A stretch of 64,000 bases of DNA from Rhodocytophaga aerolata (GCF_030503435.1 NZ_JAUKPO010000007.1:186001-250000), one strand, 5' to 3'. Shown: positions 1 to 9,480, numbered from the stretch's first letter. Translations and numbers: made by a program. Notes: generated by a model not told the origin, from the sequence alone.

Positions 1-303
1 TTAAAAGGGTTGATACAATACTAATTTTTAATGTCTTGCAGATAAAATCTGTCTGATGTTCAAATATAAGAAAATACTATGCCAGAAAATTGTTAAAAAA
101 TGTTAATTTTTGCATTTAAGCTATATACTAAATTATAGATAAATGCTTTACTGTGTTATTGTTGGCCAAATTTACCACTTATACATTATATAGGTATTTT
201 GTACTTTTTATATACCACTGGTGTAAATATAAGTTAAAGGGCAGGCCATTTATAGAACACTTATTTGATAGATTTTTGTTCATTGTATACTAAATTTACT
301 GCT
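1..303. other. AT-rich non-coding leader region
   Basis: This stretch at the window edge holds no open frame that I can support. It is strongly AT-rich and presumably carries the promoter of the thioredoxin-like gene that follows. I see no perfect TAnnTTTG box, no clear hairpin and no RNA gene in it. A gene ending to the left of the window cannot be excluded. Confidence 0.4.
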
Positions 304-906
304 ATGAAGAAGATATGGAAAAGTGAAATTACCAGCTGGGCAGTCATGCTTACTGTCATCTTAACATTATACCTGACAGGTTTACATACGGAAGTGATCG
401 GCCGTGTTCAGCAAGTCTTTCTGTCTACTGGTTTATTAAAGCCTTCAGTTGACCATAGTTTGCAGGAGTTACCAGCTCAAGTGCAGCAACCCATATATGA
501 TATTCCATTGGCCAAATTGAATGGAGAAAAAGTGAATATGAAAGATTTTGCAGGCAAGGTAGTATTTATCAATTTATGGGCTACCTGGTGCCCACCTTGT
601 ATTGCTGAAATGCCTAGTATTCATAAATTATACGAGCAAATAGATACCTCGCACATACAATTTGTGATGCTTACCCTGGACGAAGATCTGGAAAAGGCTA
701 AAAAGTTTATTGATAGAAAGGGATATACATTTCCTGTGTATGCCACTACGCAGGAAATGCCTTCCGCTTTTGCAACAAGTAGCATACCTACCACCTTTGT
801 ACTTTCACCCAATGGCAAAATCGTACTTAGAAAAGAGGGAATGGCTAAGTATAATACCGAAGAGTTTAAAAATTTCCTGACTGATCTGTCTAAAAGTGCC
901 AAGTAG
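304..906 (+). CDS. TlpA-like membrane-anchored thioredoxin
   Basis: Predicted thiol-disulfide oxidoreductase of the TlpA/ResA type, acting on the periplasmic side of the inner membrane. Counting from the ATG at 304, residues about 12-27 form one hydrophobic segment that should be a signal anchor. The thioredoxin fold follows, with the redox motif WATWCPPC (CPPC at residues 96-99) and the cis-proline region SIPTTFVL near the C-terminus. An upstream in-frame ATG at 265 would add 13 residues, but the MKKIWK start gives the usual positively charged N-terminus before the anchor. Proteins of this kind reduce apocytochrome c or other exported thiols; the substrate here is unknown. The gene stands alone and converges with the yajQ-like gene. 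Confidence 0.88.
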   Translation: MKKIWKSEITSWAVMLTVILTLYLTGLHTEVIGRVQQVFLSTGLLKPSVDHSLQELPAQVQQPIYDIPLAKLNGEKVNMKDFAGKVVFINLWATWCPPCIAEMPSIHKLYEQIDTSHIQFVMLTLDEDLEKAKKFIDRKGYTFPVYATTQEMPSAFATSSIPTTFVLSPNGKIVLRKEGMAKYNTEEFKNFLTDLSKSAK

Positions 907-932
907 GCTCCTTACAGGATTACTTAATGCCC

Positions 933-1424
933 TTACGATTTCATATTGGTGAATTGCAGCGGTAAGCCATAATCTTTTTGACGCAGGCGGGCAATCACTG
1001 CCTGAAGTTCGTCAATCTTTTTGCCGGTTACCCGCAACTGATCATCCATAATAGAGGCTTGTACTTTTAGGCCGGAGTCTTTAATATCTTTCACCATTTT
1101 TTTTGCTGCCTCTTTATCAATACCTTCTTTTAGTTTGATATCCTGCTTCACAAAAGCACCTGATGCGTAGGGCTCCGCCGTTAAATCCAACGATTTAGCA
1201 TCTAATCCTTGTTTTACCATCCGGTTAATAATTACATCCAGAATGTTTTTTAGGCGCATATCATTCTCAGATACCAGATGAATCGTAGACGTTTTTTTAT
1301 CTAAGTCAATGGTGCTTTTAGAATCTCTGAAATCGAAGCGGGTTAGTATCTCTTTTTTAGCTGTATTGATGGCATTGTCCAGTGTCTGAGCATCTACTTT
1401 GCTAACAACATCGAAAGAAGGCAT
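933..1424 (-). CDS. YajQ family nucleotide-binding protein
   Basis: A 163-residue protein matching the YajQ/UPF0234 family in length and pattern. It starts MPSFDVVSKVD, has the LTRFDFRDSK segment near residue 30, and ends with the GKKIDELQAVIARLRQKDYG block and a LQFTNMK tail. The family has two similar alpha/beta domains; some members bind cyclic di-GMP or nucleotides, and the cellular role is otherwise unclear. The start at 1424 is chosen because the family begins at MPSFD; the open frame continues upstream to 1544 with unrelated hydrophobic residues. It converges with the thioredoxin gene, leaving a 26-base gap without a clear terminator hairpin. Confidence 0.9.
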   Translation of the reverse strand: MPSFDVVSKVDAQTLDNAINTAKKEILTRFDFRDSKSTIDLDKKTSTIHLVSENDMRLKNILDVIINRMVKQGLDAKSLDLTAEPYASGAFVKQDIKLKEGIDKEAAKKMVKDIKDSGLKVQASIMDDQLRVTGKKIDELQAVIARLRQKDYGLPLQFTNMKS

Positions 1425-1641
1425 AGGTGGTTTGTTTAAAAGATTTATGTGAAAATAATCAAAAGCTGATAAAAATGAAAAGCTATACCGCCGCTGTAGG
1501 TATATAGGATAAATTATATATGATATAAAAATAAGTTTATCCATATGTTATGCATATTTGTCGAAAAAAATGCTGTAGAATAATTAGTTTCTATATGTTT
1601 ACGTTTATTTAGGTATGTTCGAATGGAAAACTGGTAAATAA

Positions 1642-2088
1642 ATGGCAAGCAAACAGCACTATAGCAACCACCGGTATTATAACCCGGTTTATTATTATTT
1701 ATTAGTTCCAGCTGGTTTTGCTTTTCTTGTGTTATCTACAGCATATTTTGTTATACATGGGTTCATGCAACAGCAGTGGATGCAAGGAGTATATTATTTA
1801 TTGGCTGGCGTCATAGTAGCAGCGGTTATTGTGTGGATGCAACAAAATGCTGTTACCACGCAGAAGAGAATTATTTTACAGGAAATGCGGCTCCGGTATT
1901 TTATTATTACCGGCAAACCCTTTAATCCAATTGAACACAAGCTCAAAACCGACCAGATTATAGCTCTCCGTTTTGCCAGTGATGGAGAACTGATACCATT
2001 ACTGGAGATTACCCTCATGGAAGATCTTACCCCTTCACAGATCAAAAAGAAAATCAAGCACTGGAAAGGCGACTATCTACAAGTTTAG
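1642..2088 (+). CDS. DUF6526 family membrane protein
   Basis: A 148-residue protein with an N-terminal SNHRYYNPVYYY segment, two transmembrane helices (about residues 18-40 and 48-66) and a cytoplasmic C-terminal half. That half contains MRLRYFIITGK, ALRFASDGEL and a closing IKKKIKHWKGDYLQV. This pattern matches the DUF6526 family, which I know as a Bacteroidota family of unknown function. No catalytic residues are evident. It lies upstream of the deacetylase-like gene with an 84-base gap, so co-transcription is possible but not shown. Confidence 0.7.
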   Translation: MASKQHYSNHRYYNPVYYYLLVPAGFAFLVLSTAYFVIHGFMQQQWMQGVYYLLAGVIVAAVIVWMQQNAVTTQKRIILQEMRLRYFIITGKPFNPIEHKLKTDQIIALRFASDGELIPLLEITLMEDLTPSQIKKKIKHWKGDYLQV

Positions 2089-2172
2089 CTGCCCGGCCGT
2101 TATACGATTTTATAATTTTTAACAACTTTTTTGTAAGCACTGGGTTATATCTACCTGAACAAGATAAAACAG

Positions 2173-3075
2173 ATGCTGAAAGTAGCCTGGACGCCAGCGT
2201 ATGCACATCCTTTACCGGAAGGCCATCGGTTTCCTATGGATAAATATACCCTGCTTCCAGAGCAGTTGTTATACGAAGGAACCATTCAGGCGGACAGTAT
2301 TTTTCACCCATCTCCGGTAAATGAAAAGTATATCTTGCTTACCCATGATGCACATTACTGGCACCGTCTAAAAAATTTAGACCTGACACCTGCCGAGATA
2401 CGAAAAACCGGGTTTCCGCTATCGCCACAGCTGGTTCACCGGGAAATAACAATTGCCCAAGGTACCGTACAGGCTGCTTTGTATGCACTGGAATATGGCA
2501 TAGCTATGAACATTGCCGGAGGAACACACCATGCGTTTACCGATAGGGGAGAGGGGTTTTGTCTGCTCAATGATATAGCTATTGCGGCTAATTATTTACT
2601 GTACCACCACCTGGCTACGCAAGTGTTAGTAATAGACCTGGATGTACATCAGGGAAATGGAACTGCTCAGATATTCCGGGATAATCCGGCGGTTTTTACT
2701 TTCAGCATGCATGGAGCTAGTAATTATCCATTACATAAAGAACAATCGGATCTGGATGTAGCACTGCCTGATTTTACTGATGACCGGGCCTATCTGCAGG
2801 CATTAAATACGCATTTACCGAAGATAGTAGATACTGTACAACCTGATTTTGTTTTCTTTCAGTCCGGGGTTGATGTGCTGGCAACAGATAAGCTAGGAAA
2901 ATTATCCTTAAGTATGTTTGGCTGCAAGGAAAGAGACCGGACCGTATTATCTTTTTGTAAGGAAAATAAAATTCCGGTAGCTGTAAGCATGGGAGGTGGC
3001 TATTCGCAACGGATAGCAGATATTATAGAAGCACATGCCAATACCTACCGGCTGGCACAGGAGATATATTTTTAA
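2173..3075 (+). CDS. Histone deacetylase family (zinc amidohydrolase)
   Basis: A 300-residue member of the HDAC / acetylpolyamine amidohydrolase superfamily. The paired catalytic histidines sit in GGTHHAF (H119, H120). Zinc ligands are expected at D157 and H159 in IDLDVHQGNGT and at D234 in SGVDVLATD, and a GGGYS glycine loop occurs near residue 277. Family enzymes remove acetyl or acyl groups from lysine side chains or small amines. The physiological substrate in Bacteroidota is not known, so a name such as acetoin-utilisation protein is not justified. The length is normal and all metal ligands are present, so an active enzyme is likely. Confidence 0.88.
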   Translation: MLKVAWTPAYAHPLPEGHRFPMDKYTLLPEQLLYEGTIQADSIFHPSPVNEKYILLTHDAHYWHRLKNLDLTPAEIRKTGFPLSPQLVHREITIAQGTVQAALYALEYGIAMNIAGGTHHAFTDRGEGFCLLNDIAIAANYLLYHHLATQVLVIDLDVHQGNGTAQIFRDNPAVFTFSMHGASNYPLHKEQSDLDVALPDFTDDRAYLQALNTHLPKIVDTVQPDFVFFQSGVDVLATDKLGKLSLSMFGCKERDRTVLSFCKENKIPVAVSMGGGYSQRIADIIEAHANTYRLAQEIYF

Positions 3076-3168
3076 AAGTGTATCCACCTGACATTAGGCA
3101 ACTCAGTCATAGAGTCAAAAGTTATGCAAAGTTCAAGTGCCAAGTATAAAAAATAACTATAGAAACCG

Positions 3169-3444
3169 ATGCAGCAAGAAAAACCTGAAGAGATGTACAA
3201 AACCACTCAAGCATATTATAAAAAATGGATGCTTTTTGCACCCATCGGCCTGCTTTTGATAGGTGCTGGTTTGTGTATATTTGGAACAGCCTTATTTAAA
3301 ATGCGGGATAATGCAGCTTTTATTCACTGGTTTATGTGGGGTACCACCAGTCTGATAGTAATAAACGCAGGTATTTGTTTTTTTGGCTCCGCTGTAAAAT
3401 ATAGTATCCTGTATGAATTGACTAAACGTAAAAAAGAAGTGTAA
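3169..3444 (+). CDS. Small two-helix membrane protein
   Basis: A 91-residue protein of unknown function. Two hydrophobic segments, about residues 23-43 (LFAPIGLLLIGAGLCIFG) and 54-74 (FMWGTTSLIVINAGICFFG), are separated by a short loop, and a basic KRKKEV tail ends the protein. The glycine-rich helices and charged ends fit an integral inner-membrane protein. I do not recognise a family. It follows the deacetylase gene on the same strand and faces mgsA tail to tail. Confidence 0.6.
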   Translation: MQQEKPEEMYKTTQAYYKKWMLFAPIGLLLIGAGLCIFGTALFKMRDNAAFIHWFMWGTTSLIVINAGICFFGSAVKYSILYELTKRKKEV

Positions 3445-3475
3445 TTAATTCAAGTGAACGATCTGCCTTATCTGC

Positions 3476-3847
3476 TTAGTCTTCATCAAACATACCAGCT
3501 ATCAGATATTTAGCTGTAGCCGGATTAGTAGCCAATGGTATATCGTGTAAATCACATAAACGCATAAGCATCTGTACATCGGGCTCGTGAGGGTGTTTAC
3601 CCAATGGGTCTCTGAAAAATATAACAGCATCTAGCTGCTTTTCAGCTACCATGGCTGCAATCTGGGCGTCGCCGCCTAAAGGGCCCGATAATTTTTTCTC
3701 TACTATAAGGCCTGCCCTCTCTACATACTGGCCGGTGGTGCCGGTTGCTACCAGGGTGGCTTTATCTAACATAAATTTGTTATCCTTTAAAAAAGCTACC
3801 ATTTCAGCTTTTTTTCCATCGTGTGCAATGACTGCAATCTTCTTCAT
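3476..3847 (-). CDS. mgsA: Methylglyoxal synthase
   Basis: Converts dihydroxyacetone phosphate to methylglyoxal and phosphate, a bypass of lower glycolysis that relieves sugar-phosphate stress. The 123-residue protein has the phosphate-binding ATGTTGQ loop (residues 34-40), GPLGGDAQ with the catalytic aspartate at D60, and the DPLGKHPHEPDVQMLMRLCD block with the closing IPLATNPATA. All are hallmarks of the family. The start at 3847 (MKKIAVIAHDGKK) puts the conserved AHD near residue 10; an in-frame ATG five codons upstream is less likely. It lies alone between a convergent small membrane gene and a co-oriented methyltransferase gene. Confidence 0.95.
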   Translation of the reverse strand: MKKIAVIAHDGKKAEMVAFLKDNKFMLDKATLVATGTTGQYVERAGLIVEKKLSGPLGGDAQIAAMVAEKQLDAVIFFRDPLGKHPHEPDVQMLMRLCDLHDIPLATNPATAKYLIAGMFDED

Positions 3848-3888
3848 ATAAATAATAGGCAAATAATTCTTTCAAACAGTGTAGCTAT

Positions 3889-3923
3889 CAAAGATAAGAA
3901 AGCCTTTGATACAATAAAGCAAA
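3889..3923 (-). promoter_or_regulatory. Candidate promoter of mgsA
   Basis: On the minus strand, TATCTTTG (3896 to 3889) matches the Bacteroidota -7 box TAnnTTTG. A TTTG at 3923 to 3920 could act as the -33 box, although the 23-base spacing is slightly long. The predicted transcript start lies about 35 bases before the mgsA ATG. Confidence 0.35.
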
Positions 3924-3946
3924 TAGTAGAAATAGTATATATTGGT

Positions 3947-4717
3947 TTAAAATCTTAGTGTAAAATGTTGCTTAGGCTGTTCTGTCCGGAAGAACACTAA
4001 GCCTACATAAAATAAATCAATCGTAAGCCTTACCTGGGGATGAGCCTTAATTTGCTGCCAGGCTTCAGCCATCTCCGCAGACCAATATATATCATCAAAC
4101 ACAAATACTGACTGTGCATGCGACTTGGAAAGACAGATATTAAAGTAATTTAAGGTAGGCAGAAGGCGGTGATTGGCATCAAAAAAAACGAAATCCAGTT
4201 TTGCAATTTTGCCTACATGCAATGGAAGCGACTGGTCTATATTGCCCTGAACAGGCGTGATATGGTTATATCCAAAATGGGTAAAGTTTCTCTGTGCAAC
4301 GGCTAGTGTTTGCGGGCATCCTTCAAAGGTTACTATGTGGGCCTTTGTATTTGGAGAGGCTAAATACAAGGTACTAATTCCCAGAGAAGTGCCTAGCTCC
4401 AGAATGGTTTGCGGATGAAAGTGATTAACTAAGCGGAAAAGTAATTGTGCTGTTTTTGTGTTTTTTAAGGAGTAACGGGCAATATCTTTAACTTTCCTTT
4501 TTCTGGAAAGCGTTGCTTTCGAGCCTGCACCCATATCTTCTACGATAATCTCTTCAGCAGAATTCAGCATGCGGGTACGGCAAGCTTCAATTTCCGGAAA
4601 TATGTAGTACGGGTCTACTGCTAGAATTATACGGGTATACAACTCGAAAACGAACGGAGAATGTATGCCATGTTCATTTTTTGAATGCAGCAAGAATTGG
4701 ATATACCGAAACAGCAA
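3947..4717 (-). CDS. Class I SAM-dependent methyltransferase
   Basis: A 256-residue protein with a Rossmann-type methyltransferase core. Motif I is ILELGTSLGISTLYL (around residue 120), followed by an acidic residue at the end of the second strand (HIVTFEGCP) and a motif IV-like KLDFVFFDANHR. This arrangement resembles the O-methyltransferase class that includes catechol-type enzymes. The N-terminal 100 residues include a HGIHSPFVFELY segment that I recall from Bacteroidota homologues. The substrate is not known. It precedes mgsA on the same strand with a gap of 99 bases. Confidence 0.78.
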   Translation of the reverse strand: MLFRYIQFLLHSKNEHGIHSPFVFELYTRIILAVDPYYIFPEIEACRTRMLNSAEEIIVEDMGAGSKATLSRKRKVKDIARYSLKNTKTAQLLFRLVNHFHPQTILELGTSLGISTLYLASPNTKAHIVTFEGCPQTLAVAQRNFTHFGYNHITPVQGNIDQSLPLHVGKIAKLDFVFFDANHRLLPTLNYFNICLSKSHAQSVFVFDDIYWSAEMAEAWQQIKAHPQVRLTIDLFYVGLVFFRTEQPKQHFTLRF

Positions 4718-4760
4718 AAACTAAAAAATTTAGAAAGCCATGCAGAAATGAGGTAGTAAT

Positions 4761-5147
4761 TTAATTCAGTTTATAAGGGACTACCATTACAAATTCAGGA
4801 ATACGGGCCTGGAACGTACGGCCATCTACAATGCGTTCCATCAGATAGGTGCCATTCATTTTACCGATTCCGGTTTTTAGGTTGCATCCGGATATATATT
4901 CGTGGGTTTCACCAGGCTCCAATACGGGTTGTTGCCCTACTACGCCTTCGCCTTCTACCTCTCTTACTGTTCCATTGGCATCATGTATAAACCAATGTCT
5001 TCTCAGAAGCTGAACAGTATATTCGCTGCAATTTTCGATGCTGATTTTGTAAGTAAATACATAATGAGACTGAACAGGGCTTGAATACTCAGGTTGATAT
5101 TCTGTAGCCACGGTCACTTTTACGCCTTGTGTGATCTCAGTTATCAT
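4761..5147 (-). CDS. apaG: ApaG domain protein
   Basis: A 128-residue ApaG-family protein, the normal full length. The fibronectin-like beta-sandwich pattern is clear: N-terminal ITQGVKVTVATEYQPEYS, the core YTVQLLRRHWFIHDANG, then GVVGQQPVLEPGETHEYISG and MNGTYLMERIVDGRTFQARIPEF. In enterobacteria apaG has been linked to cobalt and magnesium phenotypes and diadenosine tetraphosphate metabolism, but its biochemical function remains unresolved. It is upstream of the methyltransferase gene on the same strand (43-base gap). Confidence 0.93.
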   Translation of the reverse strand: MITEITQGVKVTVATEYQPEYSSPVQSHYVFTYKISIENCSEYTVQLLRRHWFIHDANGTVREVEGEGVVGQQPVLEPGETHEYISGCNLKTGIGKMNGTYLMERIVDGRTFQARIPEFVMVVPYKLN

Positions 5148-5406
5148 ATGATTGATTAATAATATTCGTAGGGATAATACTATGTAAACGGCTAAAATTA
5201 GTGATTAGTTTTTGCTAATCAATGCTTTTTAATGAAAACCAGTTAAACTAACTAAGTATAACTTTTTTTATGTATTAAAGGTTAGTTCACATACAGCTTA
5301 CCTAAATTACAAAATTTTTAACTCAGATGCATAGCTTTTTATCATATAAAATATATTTACTTTTCGTCAGCTAATGCCTGAAATATTCACTAAACACTAA
5401 AATTAT

Positions 5407-6069
5407 ATGGACGTAAAACTGGAAAGTTCGTGGAAAAGCAGACTAATGCCGGAGTTCGAAAAACCTTATTTTCAGAAACTAATTGCTTTTGTTAAGGAAG
5501 AATATGCTACCCATACGGTATATCCTCCTGGAAATAAAATATTTTATGCCTTTGAGGCATGTCCTTTTGATGCAGTAAAGGTAGTATTGATTGGCCAGGA
5601 CCCGTATCATGGGGCAGGCCAGGCTCATGGATTAGCTTTTTCTGTGAATGATGGAGTAACCAAGCCACCTTCTCTAATCAATATATTTAAAGAGATAAAA
5701 GACGACCTGGGTAAACCTATTCCTCAATCTGGCAATCTTTCCAGATGGGCGCAGCAAGGAGTATTGCTGTTAAATGCCACCTTAACCGTAAGGGCCAACA
5801 CTGCCGGATCTCACCAAAAAAAGGGTTGGGAAGAATTTACTGATGCCGCTATTAAAGCACTTTCCGATGAGAAGGAAGGAGTAGTTTTTATGTTATGGGG
5901 CGCTTATGCTCAAAAGAAAGGCGCTATTATCGATAGTACCAAGCATCACATATTAAAGGCGGCCCATCCATCCCCTTTTGCTGCCGATAAAGGTTTTTTT
6001 GGATGCAAGCATTTCAGCAAAGCCAATGCATATTTGCAGGAACAGGGCAAGCAAGAAATAGATTGGTAA
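5407..6069 (+). CDS. ung: Uracil-DNA glycosylase (family 1)
   Basis: Removes uracil from DNA in base-excision repair. The 220-residue protein contains the catalytic water-activating loop GQDPYHGAGQAHGLAFSV, the PPSLINIFKEI proline-rich loop, the uracil-specificity WAQQGVLLLNATLTV segment, and HPSPFAADKGFFGCKHFSKAN, which carries the catalytic histidine and leucine-loop region. Length and motifs are those of the UNG family, so it should be active. The gene stands alone, converging on the propeller histidine kinase. Confidence 0.97.
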   Translation: MDVKLESSWKSRLMPEFEKPYFQKLIAFVKEEYATHTVYPPGNKIFYAFEACPFDAVKVVLIGQDPYHGAGQAHGLAFSVNDGVTKPPSLINIFKEIKDDLGKPIPQSGNLSRWAQQGVLLLNATLTVRANTAGSHQKKGWEEFTDAAIKALSDEKEGVVFMLWGAYAQKKGAIIDSTKHHILKAAHPSPFAADKGFFGCKHFSKANAYLQEQGKQEIDW

Positions 6070-6077
6070 GTAAACCG

Positions 6078-6118
6078 GCAAGTAACGCTCCTGCTTTAGT
6101 AGTGTAAGCGTTACTTGC
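6078..6118. terminator. Hairpin between ung and the kinase gene
   Basis: A perfect 12-bp inverted repeat, GCAAGTAACGCT (6078-6089) and AGCGTTACTTGC (6107-6118), encloses a 17-base loop. It lies between two convergent genes, and its right arm touches the kinase stop codon. There is no T-run, so termination may depend on the stem alone. Confidence 0.55.
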
Positions 6119-9100
6119 TACAGCGCTGTTTCGTCTGCAGGGTTTTTGATTATGCTGCGTTTTGTTTTGCTCACAATGGCAGGCAACTCCACCGTAAAAA
6201 TACTTCCTTTATCTATCCCCTTACTTTTGGCTTTTACCCTTCCATTGTGTAGTTCTACCAACTTTTTTACAATAGATAGGCCAAGCCCGGTAGAGCCTTC
6301 TCCTTCAGTAGGCCGGGCCGATAGTTTTTGGAAAACGCCAAACAACATATCCATTTCATCTTCCGACAAGCCAACGCCCTCATCTTCTACCTGTATCTGA
6401 ATAAGACCTTCTTTTTTAGTTACATCAATATAAATGCTTTTCCCTCTGGGAGTAAATTTAATGGCATTGCTGATCAGGTTTTCCATCACCTCTTTTATCA
6501 TACACACATCCACCATAGCCATACACTGGCCTTTAATGTATAAATGTATTTGCTGTTGCTTCCACTGGGCTTGTATGCGGTTCCGTTCTATCATCTCTTC
6601 CAGCAGGGTACCTATATTTTGCTTTTCTTTTTTCAGCGAAACATGCCCACTATCCAAACGCACTGTGTGAAGCAAATCAGAAATTAAAGTTACCATATAC
6701 TGTGAGGTGTTTTTAATCACACCTGCGAGTTTTTTAACTTTCGTTGTGTCGGTGGGTGTATCTTTTATCAGGTCGGCATACAGCATAAAGCAACCAATAG
6801 GGTTCTTTAAGTCATGTGCCGCAATACCTAGTAATTCTGTTTTAAATTTATTCGCTTCTTCTGCTTTTGTGCGTTGTTTAATAGCTTCGGCCTGTTGAGC
6901 CTCTGCTATATGCAAGGCTTCTTCTAGCTGGGTATTTTTCTCTTGCAGTTCATCACGCTGCCGGGATATAATAATGCCTTGTTGTTTTAATTGTTCTGTG
7001 CGTTGTAGCACCTGGCTTTCCAGCTTTTCATTTTGTGCCTGTATGCTTCTGACTCTGAGTTTATAAATTACATACCCTATAAGAACTACACTTATAGCAA
7101 GCCCTGACTCAAACCACCAGGTTTTCCAGAAAGGAGGCGTAATAATAAGCTTTATTTGGGCTTCTTCTTTTCCCCATACCTTATCGTTATTGGCCGCTTT
7201 TACCCGGAAGGTATATTCCCCCGGATCAAGGTTCGTGTAGCTAGCGAATTTTCTGGTACCTGTATAATTCCATTTCTTGTCAAACCCATCCAGCCGATAG
7301 GCATATTCGTTTTTTTCTGGCTGTGTAAAACTTAACCCCAGGAAATCGAAGGAGAAAAAGTTATCACTGTAAGGTAGGATAATGGTTTTGTTTTCAAGGC
7401 TTCTGGGCTTATCAAAAACCTTAAAGCCGGTAATTTTCACTTTGGCTGGGTACGGATTATCATGAATGCATGAGGGATTAAATTTATTAAATCCATAAAC
7501 TCCACCAAAATATATTTCCCCGTTTCTGTTCTGATGTGCTGCGTAAGTGAATTCAATATTCTGTACGCCATCCCGTTCATCATAGTAGCGTAGCGTATTT
7601 TCTTTGATAGAATATTTACATATCCCATTTCGGAGTGTACTTAACCACAAATTCCCTTTGTTATCTTCTACTATTCCATTGATGACGATTTTAGCTAGGG
7701 AAGCAGGGGTAGTTATTTTATGAAACGTAAGGCTATGGGAGTTTAGATAGTAGAGGCCTCCATGATCCGAAGTAAACCACAACCTACCTGAATTGCCTTT
7801 ATAGAGCACCTGTATTTTTTCATTGAGCAAACTCTGCGGTGTCCGGTCAATATATCTGGTAAAGATGCCTTTTTTATCAAAACTCATTAATCCATGGCTA
7901 TATGTAGCCAGCCACAATACGCCCAGGCTATCTTCATGCATATCCATAATCCTCAAGGTATTTCCCTTTTCAGAAGTTAAGGTATTGTAATGGGTAAGAG
8001 TTTCTGTATCCAGGTCTAATTTGTCTAATCCGTTGCGGGTACCTATCCATAAATAGCCATCTTTCCCCTGAAGCAAGGCCAGAACTTCATTATGGGCTAA
8101 GCTATTTTTATTAGCCGGATCATGTAAAAACCAGGTAAATTTTTCAGTAACCGGATCAAATTTTAGCAAGCCGCCTCCAAAGAGTGCAATCCATAGCTTT
8201 CCATAACGGTCTTCCACAATGCGTAAGGCTGTATTTCGGCTCAGTTCGCCGGGAAGCGTAGATTTGTACATGTAATGCGTAAATTTGCCGCTTGGCAGAT
8301 GGTACTTGTCTATACCTTTGCGGTTTCCAATCCAAAGATTCCCTTTCGCATCTTCATACAAAGCACTTACCTGGTTATCCTGCAGGCTGTTGGGGTTATT
8401 TAATTCATTTTTAAATAAAGTGAATTTTATGCTGGTTTTATCAAGTTTAGAAACTCCCCCTGCATGGGTACCAATCCACAATCTTTTTGCCCGGTCTTCA
8501 TACAAAGACATAACCGAGTTATTGCTTAGCGTGGTAGGATCATACGGATTGTTTATATAATATTCAAATGTATTTTTGTTCTGGTTGTACTTGTTTAATC
8601 CACCATACTGGGTCCCTATCCATAGATCGCCGGCCGCATCCTCCTTAATGCACAGGATGGAGTTATTGTTAATTGATTGATTATTTGCAGCACCTTGTTT
8701 ATAAGTAATAACTTCTTTGGTGGCAATATTCATTTTGCGCAACCCATGCCCCATGGTGCCTATCCACAGAAAACCTTCTTTATCCGCATGAAGGGCCACA
8801 ACCCGGCAATTCACTGAAGAATCTTCGTTCAGCTGCAGGTAACGTGTAAACTTTTGTTGTTGGCGGTTAAACAAACTTACCCCTTTGTGGGTACCTACCC
8901 ACAAATTGCCAAAGCCATCTTCATAAATAGTTTGAATGGAATTGATAGCCCAGGTATTTTTTACATCGTGGGGTTCGTGTTGATATAAAGTAAAACTCTG
9001 GGTGTTATGATCGAATTTGCTGAGGCCGAATCTGGAGCCAATCCATAAAGTACCTGCCCGGTCTACATAAGCTGCCAGGAGATCATCGTCACTGATGCTA

Positions 9101-9480
9101 CCAGGCTCGCCAGATTTATGTATGTAATTTTTAAACTTACCGGTATGGGGATTATATGCATTCAGACCCGATTGCGTAGCTATCCAGATAGTACCACTTT
9201 TATCTTTACAAATGGCTCTGATATTATTGTTACTTATGCTAGCAGAATCAGCAGGATTGTGTTCATAGACTGTAAATGTATACCCGTCGAACTTATTAAG
9301 CCCACCTCTGGTACCAAACCACATATATCCCTCCGAATCTTCTAGGATGGCAGTAACTGAATTCTGAGAAAGGCCCTGCCTGGAGTTGAATGTCTCAAAA
9401 ATGACACTCTGCGCATGCAGTGTTTGTGTAAACAGCAAACTTATGTGTACCAGTAAAATCCATTTGGATCTGCACCTCAT
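6118..9480 (-). CDS. Two-component propeller sensor histidine kinase
   Basis: An 1120-residue membrane sensor kinase. A signal peptide (about residues 1-24) leads into two seven-bladed propellers built of repeated Reg_prop units of the type (D)xxGxLWIGTxxGLxxFD, to about residue 660. A Y_Y_Y Ig-like domain follows at about 700-780 (EYAYRLDGFDKKW), then a transmembrane helix at about 790-808, a coiled coil, a HisKA domain with H889 in AAHDLKNP, and an HATPase_c domain (ENLISNAIKF, DEGVGL, GSTGLGLSIVKKL). Family members sense polysaccharide-derived signals in the periplasm. Unlike the classic hybrid systems, the protein ends after the ATPase domain: there is no receiver and no AraC output. No response-regulator gene is adjacent. 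Confidence 0.93.
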   Translation of the reverse strand: MRCRSKWILLVHISLLFTQTLHAQSVIFETFNSRQGLSQNSVTAILEDSEGYMWFGTRGGLNKFDGYTFTVYEHNPADSASISNNNIRAICKDKSGTIWIATQSGLNAYNPHTGKFKNYIHKSGEPGSISDDDLLAAYVDRAGTLWIGSRFGLSKFDHNTQSFTLYQHEPHDVKNTWAINSIQTIYEDGFGNLWVGTHKGVSLFNRQQQKFTRYLQLNEDSSVNCRVVALHADKEGFLWIGTMGHGLRKMNIATKEVITYKQGAANNQSINNNSILCIKEDAAGDLWIGTQYGGLNKYNQNKNTFEYYINNPYDPTTLSNNSVMSLYEDRAKRLWIGTHAGGVSKLDKTSIKFTLFKNELNNPNSLQDNQVSALYEDAKGNLWIGNRKGIDKYHLPSGKFTHYMYKSTLPGELSRNTALRIVEDRYGKLWIALFGGGLLKFDPVTEKFTWFLHDPANKNSLAHNEVLALLQGKDGYLWIGTRNGLDKLDLDTETLTHYNTLTSEKGNTLRIMDMHEDSLGVLWLATYSHGLMSFDKKGIFTRYIDRTPQSLLNEKIQVLYKGNSGRLWFTSDHGGLYYLNSHSLTFHKITTPASLAKIVINGIVEDNKGNLWLSTLRNGICKYSIKENTLRYYDERDGVQNIEFTYAAHQNRNGEIYFGGVYGFNKFNPSCIHDNPYPAKVKITGFKVFDKPRSLENKTIILPYSDNFFSFDFLGLSFTQPEKNEYAYRLDGFDKKWNYTGTRKFASYTNLDPGEYTFRVKAANNDKVWGKEEAQIKLIITPPFWKTWWFESGLAISVVLIGYVIYKLRVRSIQAQNEKLESQVLQRTEQLKQQGIIISRQRDELQEKNTQLEEALHIAEAQQAEAIKQRTKAEEANKFKTELLGIAAHDLKNPIGCFMLYADLIKDTPTDTTKVKKLAGVIKNTSQYMVTLISDLLHTVRLDSGHVSLKKEKQNIGTLLEEMIERNRIQAQWKQQQIHLYIKGQCMAMVDVCMIKEVMENLISNAIKFTPRGKSIYIDVTKKEGLIQIQVEDEGVGLSEDEMDMLFGVFQKLSARPTEGEGSTGLGLSIVKKLVELHNGRVKAKSKGIDKGSIFTVELPAIVSKTKRSIIKNPADETAL

